From Lytechinus pictus (taxonomy: Eukaryota > Echinodermata > Echinoidea > Temnopleuroida > Toxopneustidae): a stretch of 64,000 bases of DNA. Location: NCBI RefSeq assembly GCF_037042905.1, contig NC_087249.1, positions 51,552,901 to 51,616,900 of the forward strand, in the 5' to 3' direction. The position numbers and the translations under genes were made by a program. Below, piece by piece: positions 13,001-28,000 of the stretch; position 1 is the first letter of the stretch, and every line of letters starts with the position of its first letter. The notes beneath the pieces are model-generated. The model did not search any database. It had not been told where the DNA came from and saw only the letters and a program-made list of their open reading frames with translations.

Positions 13001-16000
13001 CAAATTACAGTACAAATTTTCTGTGTGAAAGGTCCAATGATTCTAAAGACGAATTGCAATCATCATTACAATGATAATTCAAGATTCACGTGTGAAAAGG
13101 CCCAAAGTAAACTAAAATCACTTTTTGTTCTAAGGTATACAAATACCTGTAGCCTCCCCAGTTAGAAATCACCATGGAAAACAAAGTGCAACAAAAACGA
13201 AAGTTTCTATACATTTGGAATGAATTATCCACAACTTACCTTGCAGAAGACTTCAAGACCATATGAGTTTTCTCCCCTGCTGGTGGAACCACCAACCTTC
13301 TCTACTCTATAAACAGCACCAAGGGGAACATCAAGAATAAATGGTGGCTCCTATAATAAACAAAAGCAAACATAAACACAGTGACATAAAATATGGAACA
13401 TCAATTCTGTGGTTAATATCTATTCTCCATATAAAAATAATAGCAAATTAGTACAAGGCCCGATTTTATTTCAGCATGAACATGTACAGGTACTTGGAGA
13501 TCTACATTCAGATGAAAATCAAAGATGTTTTGGATTTTGGAATGGAAAAATTATATCTGGGAGAAAAGTTACTTCTTTTACCACAAAATTTAAACACCTG
13601 TGAATCTTAAAGGTCAAGTCCACCCCAGAAAAATGGTGATTTTAATCAATAGAGAAAAATCAAACAAGCATTAATGCTGAAAGTTTCATCAAGGTTGAAT
13701 GTTATAATTTAAAGTTTCGCTTAATTTTTACAAAACAATTATATGCCCAACCATAGGCGGCGGAAGCAGGGGGACGATCCCCCCTAAAGTTTTTGTTGAT
13801 AAACTTTTTTGTTTTTTTTGCTTGTCAAAAAATTTTGGTGGTCCCCCCCTAAATTTTTTGGCTTCCGCCGCCAATGTGCACAACTCAGTGACATGCAAAT
13901 GAGAGAGTCGATGATGTCACTCACTATTTTTTGTTTTTTATTGTTTGAATAATACAACATTTCAATTTTTTACAGATTTGATAATAAGGACCAACTTGAT
14001 TGAACCATAAAATGTTAAAACAATGGCAATACCACATGTTCAGGGAGGAATAAAACTTTGTTTCACAGGAAAACATGGAGAAAATTAAATTTCATATAAT
14101 ACAAAAGAAATAGTGAGTGAGTGATGTCATCGGTCCCCTCATTTGCATACCGTACTGACCAGGATGTGAATATAACTGTTTTGTGAAATTAAGCAAAACT
14201 TTAAAATGTCAAAACTTTCTTATTTTACATCCGATTAAGAAATTTTCAGTGTTATGCTTGTTGGATTTTTCTTTTTTTATTCAAATCAACTATTTGGTGG
14301 GGTGGACTTGTCCTTTAACAGAATATTTTACTCAAGAGTTTGCAATTATTAACACAGCCATGTACATGTATATGGAGGAAGTATGTAATAATAGCAAATT
14401 CCAGATCTCAACCATACATAAATTTTAAAGATTTTAAAAATTTTAATTCTCAATTTTCAAATATGAAGTTCACATAACAATTCATCAATGTTTATTACGA
14501 ACAACATCACGTGGGGCAGGTACAATATCATTTGAATTTCTCCGGTACTACATGTAGTTGAGAGAATCGAGTACCAATGAACATGAAAATCTTTCAAACA
14601 TTTTCAAATAATAAAATGCCACCCGTCATTAAATTTGCCAGACCAAGATAACATTTAAAAAAATATACTTACTGTAATATTTAATGTATTACTTTTTTAT
14701 ACAAAACTTGCAAAGAAAATGTAACTTTTTAGTTTTAGCGTGTTAATGAAAGCTTCAAGTTAATAAGTTTACAAACTGAGAAACCTCCGAATAAAAATAA
14801 GAACACTAAAATGGACAATGACAATTACTGCTCTCACTTTCCTTATTGAATTGGCAAAATCAAAATAAAAAAGAAATAGCAATTAATCATCTTTAAAACA
14901 ATTGATCATATAATTTCTCTACACTCTCTATCCCCTCCCTCCACCCTCTCACTCATTCTCTCTCCCCCTCTTCCCTCGCTCTCTCTGTCTCTCTTTCACA
15001 CATACACTCCCCCTCAGCTATATAGCAAGTTTAGCAATTAGTAAAATAATCATATACATGTAATAAATAATAAAAAGAAAATGTCAAAAGTATAAATCTT
15101 TGTGGCTTAACTTAAAGGGCCTAAAGAAAAACAAGATTAATGACAGAGGGCACAATGAAAAATTATATAAAGGTTAAAACTATCACTTCTATATTTTCAG
15201 CATTGAATTCAAATATACGACACATTACATTAATTATATGTTACTCTTTTACAAAACTTGTTAAGACAGACTATGACACCAATTCGTCGTGTTGGTGCAA
15301 TAATGCCCTTGGGCTTGGCAAATCACTTTCGCACACCCGTCAGTGCAGAGACGCCCTTACACACTTATGCACGCTGCTAAGGGCATTTTTGTGCACATTT
15401 TGGGCGACAGAGTGGTGTTAAGGGTGCTCTTGCACTGACACGACAAATTATGCAGTCATGTCGTAGCACAATCTGCATTGTTATCAAAACAAAAAATTAA
15501 AGTTCATGGAACTTCATGAATTGTCAAAAAATAAATAAATTGGTAAAGTTGTACAATATATAAACCAACTCTGCTACATTGTAATACTTTTTCTGTACTC
15601 TATATCCATAAATTATACAGCTAAAATAACATATTTACAATTACACTACATGTATGACGTAAAAAAGAACGAAAAATTGAAAGGAAGACAAAAAATATAT
15701 TTTCACTCCATTTTCTTTTCTCTTACAAGGATTCTAGTCAGTTGATTGGTTGAAAGGCTTTCATAAGTTTGACCTATTTTATGCTGCATGCATTTTGTAT
15801 TTTCAACTGCAAGGCCAGATCAGCGAACATGCATTTTTAATTCTCTCAGTGTGGGCATGGGTGCTTGTGGGTGTAGTTGTTGTTTGTGCTAAATATCAAA
15901 ATGTGTGTGCTGTCCAAAGATATTGTGGTGGATATGCAGTAAAAGGTGCATTTAACTGGACTGAATACCGGTATGCGCAATTAAGTCCTGCAACGATACA

Positions 16001-19000
16001 TGGGGGGAAAAATCCCAAGGATAGGCAGACTATAAGGATTAGAAAAAAAGAGTTGTGGGACACTGACTTATTAATATCATTTTCTACATCATTTCATTTT
16101 TTCCCTCTTCATCAGATAATAGGATCTTGAGGAGTCTTCGTATAAAACAGAACAGAATGACCTACATGTATGACAGGCTATGTCTTTGATTGTTCATTAT
16201 ATTGAATATCTATGCTCATTGAGACCGTTTTCAATGTGCAATAGTTAAACAGTTAAATAGCGTCTCAACTCCAGACACTCAAAAGATCTTGCATATTACT
16301 CGTGAACATGCATGTACATGCATTCATTTGTATACCATTGCATGGATTGTCACAGCTGTACTCACTGCACATTTTTTTTTTTTAATTGTAAGCAAAAGCA
16401 GGGACAGTTAAATATTCATTAGTTTAATCTTGAAAAGCTTAAAACATGTAAAAAGGGTCCTCCAGGCTGAAAATACTATTATTGGAATAGATGGAAGAAA
16501 AAAATCAAACAAAACACTCAACAATTGTTCAAAATCGGCCAAGGAATAAAACAATTATGCCATTTTTTTAAGGATTTGCTTTATTTCCCGGAAACAATTC
16601 TATGCATGTCTTCATGAATATTCAATGAGAAAACTGATGATGTCATATCCCTACCTCTTCTTTTCTTTTTTATCATATATAAAATTATGTTTATTCAAAT
16701 GTTGTTCTCCAGGATTTAAAAAAAAATGATTAACAACTGATAAATGAATACATGTACATACTCATTGTTGCAACTTTGATATATAAGGAAGATAAACCAA
16801 ACCCACATGATGTATATTCTTAATTTCATTTAATAACTTAAGGGAAAGTGGGGACTTGACATCATCAGCCAACCTAATGAATATTCATGATGACAATGTA
16901 TAGGCCTTACAACAATTATTAAAAAATATTTCTGAACATTAAAATTCAATAACTTTGTCATTTGTTCAGATTTTGATGAAATTTTCAGCATTTTGCTCTG
17001 TGAATTTTGTCCTGTTTACCCCAGTATCTAATTTTTTATAGCCTGGAATACACCTTTAAAACCTCTCTTAGATTTTGGTCATGTTTTACTTCCAGTCTAT
17101 TACAACATTCAGCCCTATATAGATACTAAATATGGAGTGGATGAAATGAAATAAAACTGAGTTTTAGTATCTGATGCATTCTGCAGATGTGGTTAAGACC
17201 CCTGCAAATATGAAAATAATAGCATTTTTGTTCTACAAATCAAACCATTTCTCAGGCATGAAATGGAGGAAAATGAAATAGGCCTAATCTTTGTTTATAA
17301 CTTTCTGATAGGCAATCATAAACACATGTATCAAGCATTTGCATGGATGGCTTTGCATTGATGGATAAAAAATAAACTTTCCAGAAATTTTATTTTCTCT
17401 TAAAATGGAATTCAGATACTGTCCATCATATGTGTATTTACTTGCTTTAATACAAAAAGGTTACATCAAGTGAAAAAAAGAGCATCTTTGATAAAAATTG
17501 TCTATTTTCTAAAAATACTGTCAATAAATAATGATAAAACACGATTCGTAATCCTTATTTTCTTTGGGGCACACTGTTTTGTTTCAGATGTTTCACAAAA
17601 TTTAGAATCAATATTCAAGATTGTTGGGGGGGGGGAAGACTTCACCTATTATTAAAGAAAGATAATCAGATTTGGTGAATAGACATTATGCATCTAATAC
17701 TAGTTGTGGTGACTTTCGCATGGGAGAATTAAATTTTCCAAATTCATCCTACCCTCAATAATTTGTTGATTTCTTCATTGCTTCTTTGCTGCTATATAAG
17801 AAATAAACATGGTCGACTCGTTGAGTTTCGGAGGCAAATGGTTAAATTTTGATTAATGGAAGCAAGATTTGAACATTAGAAGCAATTTTCAGGCAGTAAA
17901 AGAAAGGGCAGAATCCATTTTTCAACTTGATAAAAAGTTAGACCTGTGTCGTCATCATTGGGGGTGGAGTCTCCGGAATAGTGAAGAGCGAGGAGAGTTT
18001 TTCAACTTGCTGTTCGTTACGAGGGTGCTTCCCTTTCACCGACCTACGATGAATCCGTACGCTGGCGCGAGAGTAACTGGAAGATGGAAGTCCTTGGGCA
18101 GGCGCTCCATCCCGAGGCTGGTGATGGGTCATCCAGTTTCCATGGTAACTATGATTCTTGACCGCAAGTAAAATTACACTTTTCATTTTTCTCTCAAATT
18201 ATAACGATTACCACATCTTGGGGTGTTATATCTGAATATATGCACAATTGCTCATAAACAGGCCATTGGGTGATTTCAAGTCCGGTGTTGGCATCAATTG
18301 GTGTTGGTGTTAGTGTTGGAATTTGGATTGCTTCCCCGAGCTCCAAAATCTATTCTGAGTTTGTAAAACTGATCCAGATCACATTTATTACTGACATCTC
18401 AAAAACTAGTGATTTACTATTCAGGACCAACTTCATTTTATGTTTGGTGTTTTTTACTCGTGTAAAAATTGGCCTAACACCAACACCAATAGGTCAACAA
18501 ACACTGAACTTGAAATCACCCATTGTTCCTGAATGGTTATGGTTGTATACTGTCTCACTAAATGTAAAATTAGTGCATCAATCTAACCTAACAAACTTTG
18601 TATTAATGGCAGGAGAGCATGGGTATCAAGGCAAAGTGTGAATGCATCTCTACCAGTAGATAAGTCCATATCAAACAGACCTATTTCATGCATCAACACA
18701 AAGGTTAATATACAATACATGCACACTGGGCTAATGAAAACAGTCTTTTTGGTTCAGTACAATTTTGCTTTTCTAAATTGTCTTTTTGATCCATTACTCA
18801 CTTTGCTACATTTTGTACATCACATTGACTTGTTAGCATAGGCGGCGGAAGCGGGGGGGGGGGGGGCGGGGGGATGTGTCCCCCCTAAATTTGATGTGGG
18901 GGGACGATCCCCCCTAATTTTTTTTTTTTTTTTTGCTTGCTTGTTAAAAAAATTTGGTAGTCCCTCCCTGAAATTTTGGTTGATAACCCTTTTTTTTTTT

Positions 19001-22000
19001 TTGGCTTGTCAATTTTGTTTCCTGCGTCCCCCCTAAATTTTTTGGCTTCCGCCGCCAATGCTTGTTAGTACCATTAAACTTGTAGAAAAGAACTACATTT
19101 GACTCCATATTTATTTCACTGGGTTAACATGAGAAGGTTGGCTTGAAAACTTTGGCTAATGGAAACAGGCCTAATTTACCTACATCACACTCAGAGGCTA
19201 TACTTCTAAAGTTTCTTGCTAAAATTCATCAACATTGTGTGAGTGGTGCCTTATTTGCTTATGGTTTACAACTACCTGATTCTATGCTTATTGCTCCAAG
19301 ATGGCACTAACACTAGTTGAGTAATTAGGGCTTACATTGCAAGAAAAACAGTACAATTATGGCAGCACACATAATTACATGTATGTAAAGCAACAATATC
19401 ATGTTATGAACCAATTAATTTAAGCAAAAATAATTAGACAATGTGACAGTTTTAAGGACTTTTTTTTCTTTCAAAGGACAATGAATTTCTTCGTATGCAT
19501 TTCTTCATCTTTTTTTGTCTTCCATTCTCTGCCAAAAACAATTGGCAAGCATGGATAAAAATTAAAGTTGTTATGGTTCAGGGCTAGTGGAAAGAGTGCC
19601 ATATATATGACTCCATCAACAGTACCTTTGAGCCAATTGCCAGTGAAGCTTACTTGGCTTACTCAGTACCTAAAGTATCTAAACTTACCCTATCTCCTCC
19701 CTTGAAGTAGAGCTTGTAGTTGGTGATAGTCAGAGTGCCACGCATGGGGCCGGTGAAGGGACACAGGTAGGTTACATCCTTGGCTAAAAGATAGTTTGTA
19801 CAGAAAGAACAATTTCAGTTTTTCGAATGAAGAAACATGGAGGCAATAGCTGCCTTCATAGGCAACAGAGTGTTCTACATGTACGCTTTGCAAAGATTAC
19901 GGACCCCAGAAAGTTTTACATATTTATTGGTTTCACCGCAAGCAATACTGTCCAGAGGCCCATTGCATAAAAGTTACTATTATGGTAATTTTGCTATCCA
20001 GTGGTAACTACCATGGTAACGATGATCAACAGCCAATGAAAATCAAGGATTCCAGACAAGTTACCACTGGATGGCAAAGTTACCATAATGGTAACTTTTA
20101 TACAACAGGCTCAGATCTGCTTCCCAGTGCCCAGGTGTTTGGTGTATGCAGAAGTCGGAGGATAAGAAATAAGTTGCAGTGGAAAAAGGGTCTAAATTTT
20201 GTTAAAGTAGCTTAAAAGTTTCATGGTACCCACATAAAATCTTACTTCAGGGTCAAATCATCTTCACCTTGTAAGGAGCAGAAGGTATAACTAGGTAGAC
20301 TGATAAAATAGAACATAATGCCAGATCCTGTTGAGTCTATTCTCCCATTCTATCAAACCGACTATCTACTGGACAGGTACATGTATATTCAGAAGCAACA
20401 TACATGTACATGTTTGTATTGAGGTGCAAGTCAAGACTGTGCAGAATTAAAATAGACTCAAAGTAAATTCTGTGACCACTTGAATGGCGTATTAAAGAAA
20501 ATGCTTCATGTCTTTGCAAAGGTAATGCAAGAAAGGACAAGCTGTATGTGAAAGTCGGGTGCACGCCTAATATTGATCTGATTATCTATCACAATAAAAG
20601 GAAAATACAATACACTTTATTCAAAGAACCAAGATTCTAGGGATTGGTAAAAAAAACCCAGGTGGTTAATGGGCCTGAGTTACTAAAATCAGTGACAGAC
20701 AACAAGAGATAGAAAGGTTGAAAAAATGCATCTGAACAACTTACCAATGCCTTCTATCCTTTCACCAAGGAGTAAGGGAATTTCCTCTGGCTGGGCAAGT
20801 TTACTGTTTTCTTCTCGAGGGCCCTACAAACAGAGAAATAAATAATCATTTTGAGAAATACAGAAGTAATAAATACAATGGCTATCATTTTTTTTTTATT
20901 CTATGATTTTTAATAATAAATGTACAGAAGCACATGTGTGTTTTTAAAGAGGAAGTTCACCCCAAAACAATGGTATAAGAGCAAAAAATATATATTAGCA
21001 GTATGAGAAAAGCCATCAAATGAAATACATGTATTTAAAAAGAATTTAATGAAATATTAAAGATTTGCTTCAGTGATATTAGAGCAGCTGCCCTTTGATT
21101 GAAAAATAATTTATCAAATAGAAATTTGGAAATGGGTATCAAATGATGCATTTGATGATATAATGATTAATGAATGCACAACTAGCACAAGTAAAATCAT
21201 TCTAACACTACATGTAACTGATGGAATAACCAAAAAAAGATAGGGAAAATCATGAGGGTGGAATATACACAGATCTGTAGGCACACAAAATATAAACCCA
21301 ACATGACTCAGAATAAAAGAACATTATATGGATTTCAGTGAAGCTTTATACAGTACAATGTAGTGCCCAAAATTGCCAAGAAGCAATTCAGATATTTTCC
21401 TTGAGTTGGCATGTTCCTGTCATATGGCAAAAAGACATACTAAAATTGTGATTCAATACGTTCATAACATTGATATTTCAGTTAAAACTTGAGAGGTTTC
21501 TCTGATTGTGATTGATTGTTATTGCTAATAACTGTAATCCTGCACTTATTGAACTGAAATCTGACCACTGACCAGTAACTTACGTTGCTCAAGCCCCTAC
21601 GAAGCCGAACCCTCTCCGGCCTCTCATACCTCCCACTGAAAGACTTGCTCCTGCTTGCCACATCATGAACCATCATATTAAAATATATTCAGGTTCAATA
21701 TTCAATTCAATTCAAGAACTCGACTATATTCCTTAAAGTTCCATTGCAGCATTCAGAAGTTTAAGTTTGAAACATGAATATCACTTGCAGAGTTTACTCA
21801 AAAGCAACACTACGAGGATGGTTAGAAAACAGTTTGCAGTTCTGAATGTTCAAACCATCATCATTCTAAATTATGTTCAGGTCTTCCCATCAAATAACTG
21901 CACTAAATTCATAAAAATTCCATTGGAGCATCCAGAAGTTTGAAACACAAATCTCTCTTGCAAAGTTTACTGAAAAGTAATGCTATGAGGCAAGTAGAGT

Positions 22001-25000
22001 ATTTTTAAAACACTGTAGTACAGGTCTGAAGGGGTAATGTTTAAAAGTAATGTTCAAAACTTCAGATCCAAGGGAATCAAGAGGCACCTCACATGAATTA
22101 TCCCACTACGACAGCCCCCTAGGGGATTTCAGAGATTTCATGCAAACCAATTTGAAAGAGAGAGTGGTAAGTTTTTGCTTGTAGAAGGTTATTAAAACAC
22201 ATATCAGAGGGTAAGGGCTGAAATGAGACAGGGGATCAGTAGTTGACGCCCACGTATCATCAGATTAATCCAGGAAAATTAAACTTAATCTCCTCACTGC
22301 CTTCCAATGTTGCAGACAGTTTCTGACTCTTGCATGTAGTCTCATCATCAAGACTTTGTGTAATAATGCTGAAATTAATCATCAAGGATTTATAATTCAA
22401 TTGTAATTATTGACCATCATAATGCAAAATGAAATTTGTTCTATATCCAGTTGAAATATTATTTAACTAATGGAATCTAGCATCAATTGCCTTTTATAGC
22501 ATCTTCTTTAAAAGTTACATTCAAAGGCCAAGTTCACCGTAACAATTAGTTCTTTTGAATCTAGAGAAAATTTTGATTAAAATCAGATTAAGTTAATTCA
22601 TGAAAAAGAGCTTTTTCAAATGTCTCAAAACAAATGCCTGGGCCCATCTTACAAAGAACGTTGATTAATTCAAATCATTTCTCATTTTGCGACTGATCTA
22701 ATTTTGTCTAGTTAAGGAATAGAATTGAACATGATTAGAATCCATTGTGACTATTTGAGAGACAGGGCCCTTTATGGTATGGTTACATGATGGAGCTGAT
22801 GGCGTGACCCACCAACTATTTCTTTTGCATTTCAATATTCTAATTTTCCTTTATAATGTAAAAGAACATTTTATTCCTCCCTGAACATGTTGAATTGCCT
22901 TTGTTGCAACCTACATACGGTATATTTATAGTGATTCAAAGAGGGGTTTTCTAATTGTCATGCCTTTGGTATTATTTACCCATTATATCGTCGCCGAATC
23001 CACGAAGTGGCACAAGCGACCGTTGATGCGCGAAATCACTTTTCGAGATAAACGCGATTAAAGATTTTTACATTTTCAATTGCCAGTTGCTATAGGATTG
23101 TGAATAAAGAATGCACATACCACTAGCCAGGTATTTACTCCTGCTTCCCGTGTAAAAATTTTATCGAATGAACATTAAATCTTGACATAGTGATTCAAAC
23201 AAAAGCATGACACGTGCATGCCATTTCGTGGAACATTTTACAACAGATTTTGAGGCTAGTGTCGTTTTTTTCACTTTAATTATCTCATTAATTACAGAGA
23301 ATTTGGTTCTAAAATTTCAGTGAAATGATAGACCATAGCCAAGGCATACTAAAGCTGAGAGATACTTGCAATTGAATACTAAAACTGAAAGAAACTAAAA
23401 ATTTACTTTTCACGTGATTTGGGACGTTGCGCCACTTCGTGGATTCAGCGACGTCACAGAATCCATGAAGTGGCACACGCGATAGTTGATGCGCGTAATC
23501 ACTATTCGAGATGAACGCGAATAAAGATTTTCACATTTTCAACTGCCCATTGCTATATGATTGTGAAGTTTAACAGAATGAAGAATGCACATACCAAGAG
23601 CCAGGTATCTACTGCTGCATTCCATGTTAAAAATGTATCAAATGAACATCAAATCTTGACGTAGCAGTGATTCAAACACAAGTGTCATTTTGTGAGTAGA
23701 AACGGCGCGCACCTGTGTGCCACTTCGTGGTTTTTTTTACAAAGGATTTTAAGGCTAGAGTCGCTTTTTCACTTTAATTATCTCATTAATTAGAGAGAAT
23801 TGGGTTCTAAATTTCAGTGAATTAATAGACCATGACTAGAGAATACTAAAACTAAAAGAAACTAAAAATTGACTTTTCACGTGATTTTGGGACGTTGTGC
23901 CACTTCGTGGATTCAGCGACGTATGATAAAATATAGCAGCAGTACTGACTTTGTAAAGATTAATATTCTTTTTTAAACAAGAAAAAAATTTCTTTGACTT
24001 TATATAGAAACTTGTTATTCATGTCATATCATTTGTAATATTCATCCAACGACCATCTCATGTTTCATTGAATATATTTGAAATTATCTACAAAATGTAA
24101 ATTTATATTCAAGTTGATTAATCTGACATGGCTTTTAATTTTTTGAAGAGAGAAATTAAATCTTTGAAGTTGAAGATAAGATCTAATTAATTGACATACC
24201 TACATGCATGACATACACTTAGATGCTATCCAAATAACTATTTCACACAAGTTTCATTTAATTTGATTTATTTTTATATATAAATTTTTATCCAAGGTAA
24301 TAACTGATCTGATATTGATTAAAGGGGTACTAAAGGCTAAACAAGTGGAGCGCCTCTGGCAGTCTCTTATATTTTACGCGATTCAATATAGCAGCATATA
24401 CGTTCATTGACCCTAAATTACATTTAACCTTGATCATGTGACCTAAGACTTGTCAGTGATACTTGATACGGATACCCTATGTCCACATTTCATAAACTAT
24501 ATCCATAAACTTTGAAAGTTATTACAGCAATTTAGCAATTACCTCCTACATGGTCAAAGTTCAATGACCTTTTATGACCTTTGACTTTGGTCATGTGACC
24601 TAAAACTCTCCCAAGATGTTCAGTGATATTGATTACTCCTATGTCCAAGTTTTATGAACTACATGTACATTGTAGATCCATATACTTTCAGACGTATGAT
24701 GGTTATTCAACAAATACCCCAAACATGGCCAACGTTCATTAACCTTAAATGACCTTTGACCTTGGTCATGTGAACTGAAACTTGCACATGATCTTCAGTG
24801 ATACTTGATTACTCTTATGTTAAAGTTTTATGAACTAGACCAATACACTTTCAGAGTTATGAATGTAATTCAACAAATACCCACAACATGGCCAAAGTTC
24901 ATTGACCTTAAATGAACTTTGACCTTGGTCATGTGACTTGAAACTTGCACAGGATGTTCAGTTATACTTGATTACTCTTATGTCCAATCTATATGAATCA

Positions 25001-28000
25001 GATCCATAAACTTCAAAAGTTATGATGGCATTTCATCAAGTACCCCCAACTTGGCCAAAGTTCATTGACCCTAAATGGCCTTTGACCTTTGTCATGTGAC
25101 TTGAAACTCAAAAAAGATATTCAGTATTATTTGATTACCCATATGGCCAAGTTTCATGAACTAGGTCCATATACTTTCAAATTTATAATTACATTTCAAA
25201 AACTTAACCTTAGGTTAAAAAAATGGCAGCTAAGTTGATTGTTGTTGTTTTAGCTTTAATATACGACACGTATCATTCAGCAGTGAATATTTGTTTATTG
25301 TTTATAGTTAGGCATTTATCAATGCTTTCCAATTAAAATTTTCGATATCCAGGCCAATCTATGCAAACGACGAGTTCCGAACGCATGCACAAAGACAATT
25401 AGCGATATGAGGACAAGCGCAACACAGCGACACGAATCGCAATATATTGCGACTGGTAAAGACGTATATAGGCTATAAGGATGATGACATCATTCAAGAT
25501 GGCAATTTACGATAGCAAACAAAAGGATCAAAGATGACAGGGTTCCCAGCTTTTAAAGAAAAAAATTCCCTGATTTTTCCCTGATGAAATTTTAAAATTC
25601 CCTGATGATTATTTAAACCCATTCCCAGTTTCGCATGTTTTCTATTAAGTTGTTGCATTGAATTCATGTATTTTCAGTACAAAAACAATAATGTTAAACA
25701 AATTAGTACCACCATAACCAGTCATTAAATGGATGTTGTTTTGATAAGCAACAAAATATAACAGAATCTGACTGACTACCATGCTTTCAACTTTTGGGCT
25801 GATCAAAATTCCCCCATTTTTCCCTCATTTGAGGCATATTTCCCTGATTTGAGATATTTTTGATCAAATTCCCTGATTTCCATGATGGGCTGGGAACCCT
25901 GGAAGACTATGTTTTGGTCATCATTTGAAAGGAATCAGTGCTAACTGCAGTCTAAGGTACAAACAGGCCTCTACAAATTTTTTTTTCGTCACTTGCCCTG
26001 TCGGGCAAGTGATGAAAAATGTGCTTGCCCGATAGAAAAAATTGCTTGCCCAATTAGTTTTATAATTTTTTTTATCATGACGGCACTACTCTTATTTTTA
26101 AAGGTCATACAAAATAACAACAATTGAGAATCATGTACAGTAAAAAAGGACACACATTTAAAAGTTTATTTTCAGCAACGTAGGCCTGAGTCATTACGTT
26201 TATTTTGATTTTTTTTCGCTATTTATAAATGGGCGTTTAAGTTTTTAAAAAAAACCTTCACCAAAAGTTGCTAAAATTTCATATTTTGCATCTTTAAATC
26301 CACGAAAGGGTTATCTGTTTGCCATTTTTCCTTGGAATTGTTTTGATCTTTTTAATAGTTGGAAACTATAAAGAAAGCCAGTGAAAAATATTCAGCTCTT
26401 TATTGACTCTGAAAAAGATCGTTTTACGATGTGAAAAAAAGTATTTTAAAAAAAATCATTAAAAGTGGAGTGGCTAAAATTTCACATTTTGCATCTTTAA
26501 ATCCATGAAATGGTCATTTATTTTCCATATTTCCTAGATTTTTAAAAATTAGTTGGAAACTATCAAGAAAATTAAGAATATTCACCTCTCTCTTGTCTTT
26601 TCTTCATCATTTTATGATGTTACACTCCGTCAATATTTTTTTATTGTAGTCCCGCATGTAGACTTTCATGGGTTTTTTTCATGGTGTTTGCAACAACAGA
26701 ACACGGTCGTTAATCGTTTGATCGTTTTACACTTGGTCAACACCATGAAAGTCCACATGTGGGACCACAATAAAAACATTTACCGAGTGTAACATCACTA
26801 TAAATCAGAGTCAAGAAAGAGCTGAATATTCTTCATTTTTTTGGTTGTTTCCAACTAAATCAAAACAATTTCAAGGTAATATGGAAAATAGATGGCCATT
26901 TCATGGATTTTTGCCAAATGTGAAATTTTAGCCACTTTTAGTGGTTTTTTGGGGGGGTTTGCATCGGCAAATCATGCAAGATAGTAGCGCATGCGCAGTC
27001 ATTGCACACATAGAACGTAAGATGCGATGGCACGGTTTTTCAAACGAGGTACCTGGCGATAAATTATTGGTTATTGGCGCTGATTTTACATCAGTTTCCA
27101 CTGTTTTTCTTTACTGGTTTGACATAATATGAGAGATAGTTGTGATATTAAAATTTAGAGAGTCTACTGATATTTTATTACCAAAACAGCCCGATCGGGC
27201 AATTAACTTTGAGAAATGCTTGCCCCCACGTAATTTTCACTTGCCCCGGGCAAGCGGGTTTGTCGCGCCCTGGGTACAAAATTTCTTAATTTTATATAGA
27301 GTAAAGTCCCCAAATATATCGGACGGTTCCAAATATCGGACGAAAATTACTTCAACTCCCTCCCCACAACAACAGGGACCTGCACTGACAGGGGACTTGC
27401 ATGCATATGTGAGACATGAACATACCTGCTCTTGAACTGCACACAAAGTAGCTCAAGGTTGCTGCTCAAAAAAAATATTGCAGGGGTAAAATTAACGATT
27501 TTGACTTCCAAAGACTCTCATGACCCTTGCTAATTATGGACTCCAAAAGATCGATGACCCAAAAAAATCTTGTCAGGGGGAAGTGATTTCCGCCGGGAAT
27601 ATCGCCGCCGAGATAGCACATGTTTGATCTATCGCACAAAAATCTGCAATGGCCAGGAATTTCAACCCCCTTCCAAATATGGCACTCTCCGAAACATCGG
27701 ACATATCGGCTGATTGAATTGGAAATGCGTGCTATTGACGCGCGCCTGATCGATTTCAGAACACAGTCACGTGCAGCTGAGCGAAGACGTCCGATGTTTA
27801 AAGCCGAAAGTGGTCCGTTTGGTAGGTATATCAAAATTATTGTTAGTAATAATAAAAAATTGGCATTTACGCAGCTAAAATAAAATCTTCTTAACAATCA
27901 AGCAATTATTTTGGGGTCTAGAGTGTGATCTAAATCGCTGAAATTGATCGCGGCGCACAACTCTACACGCCAGATATTTAGAAACTGCGTCCGATATTTG

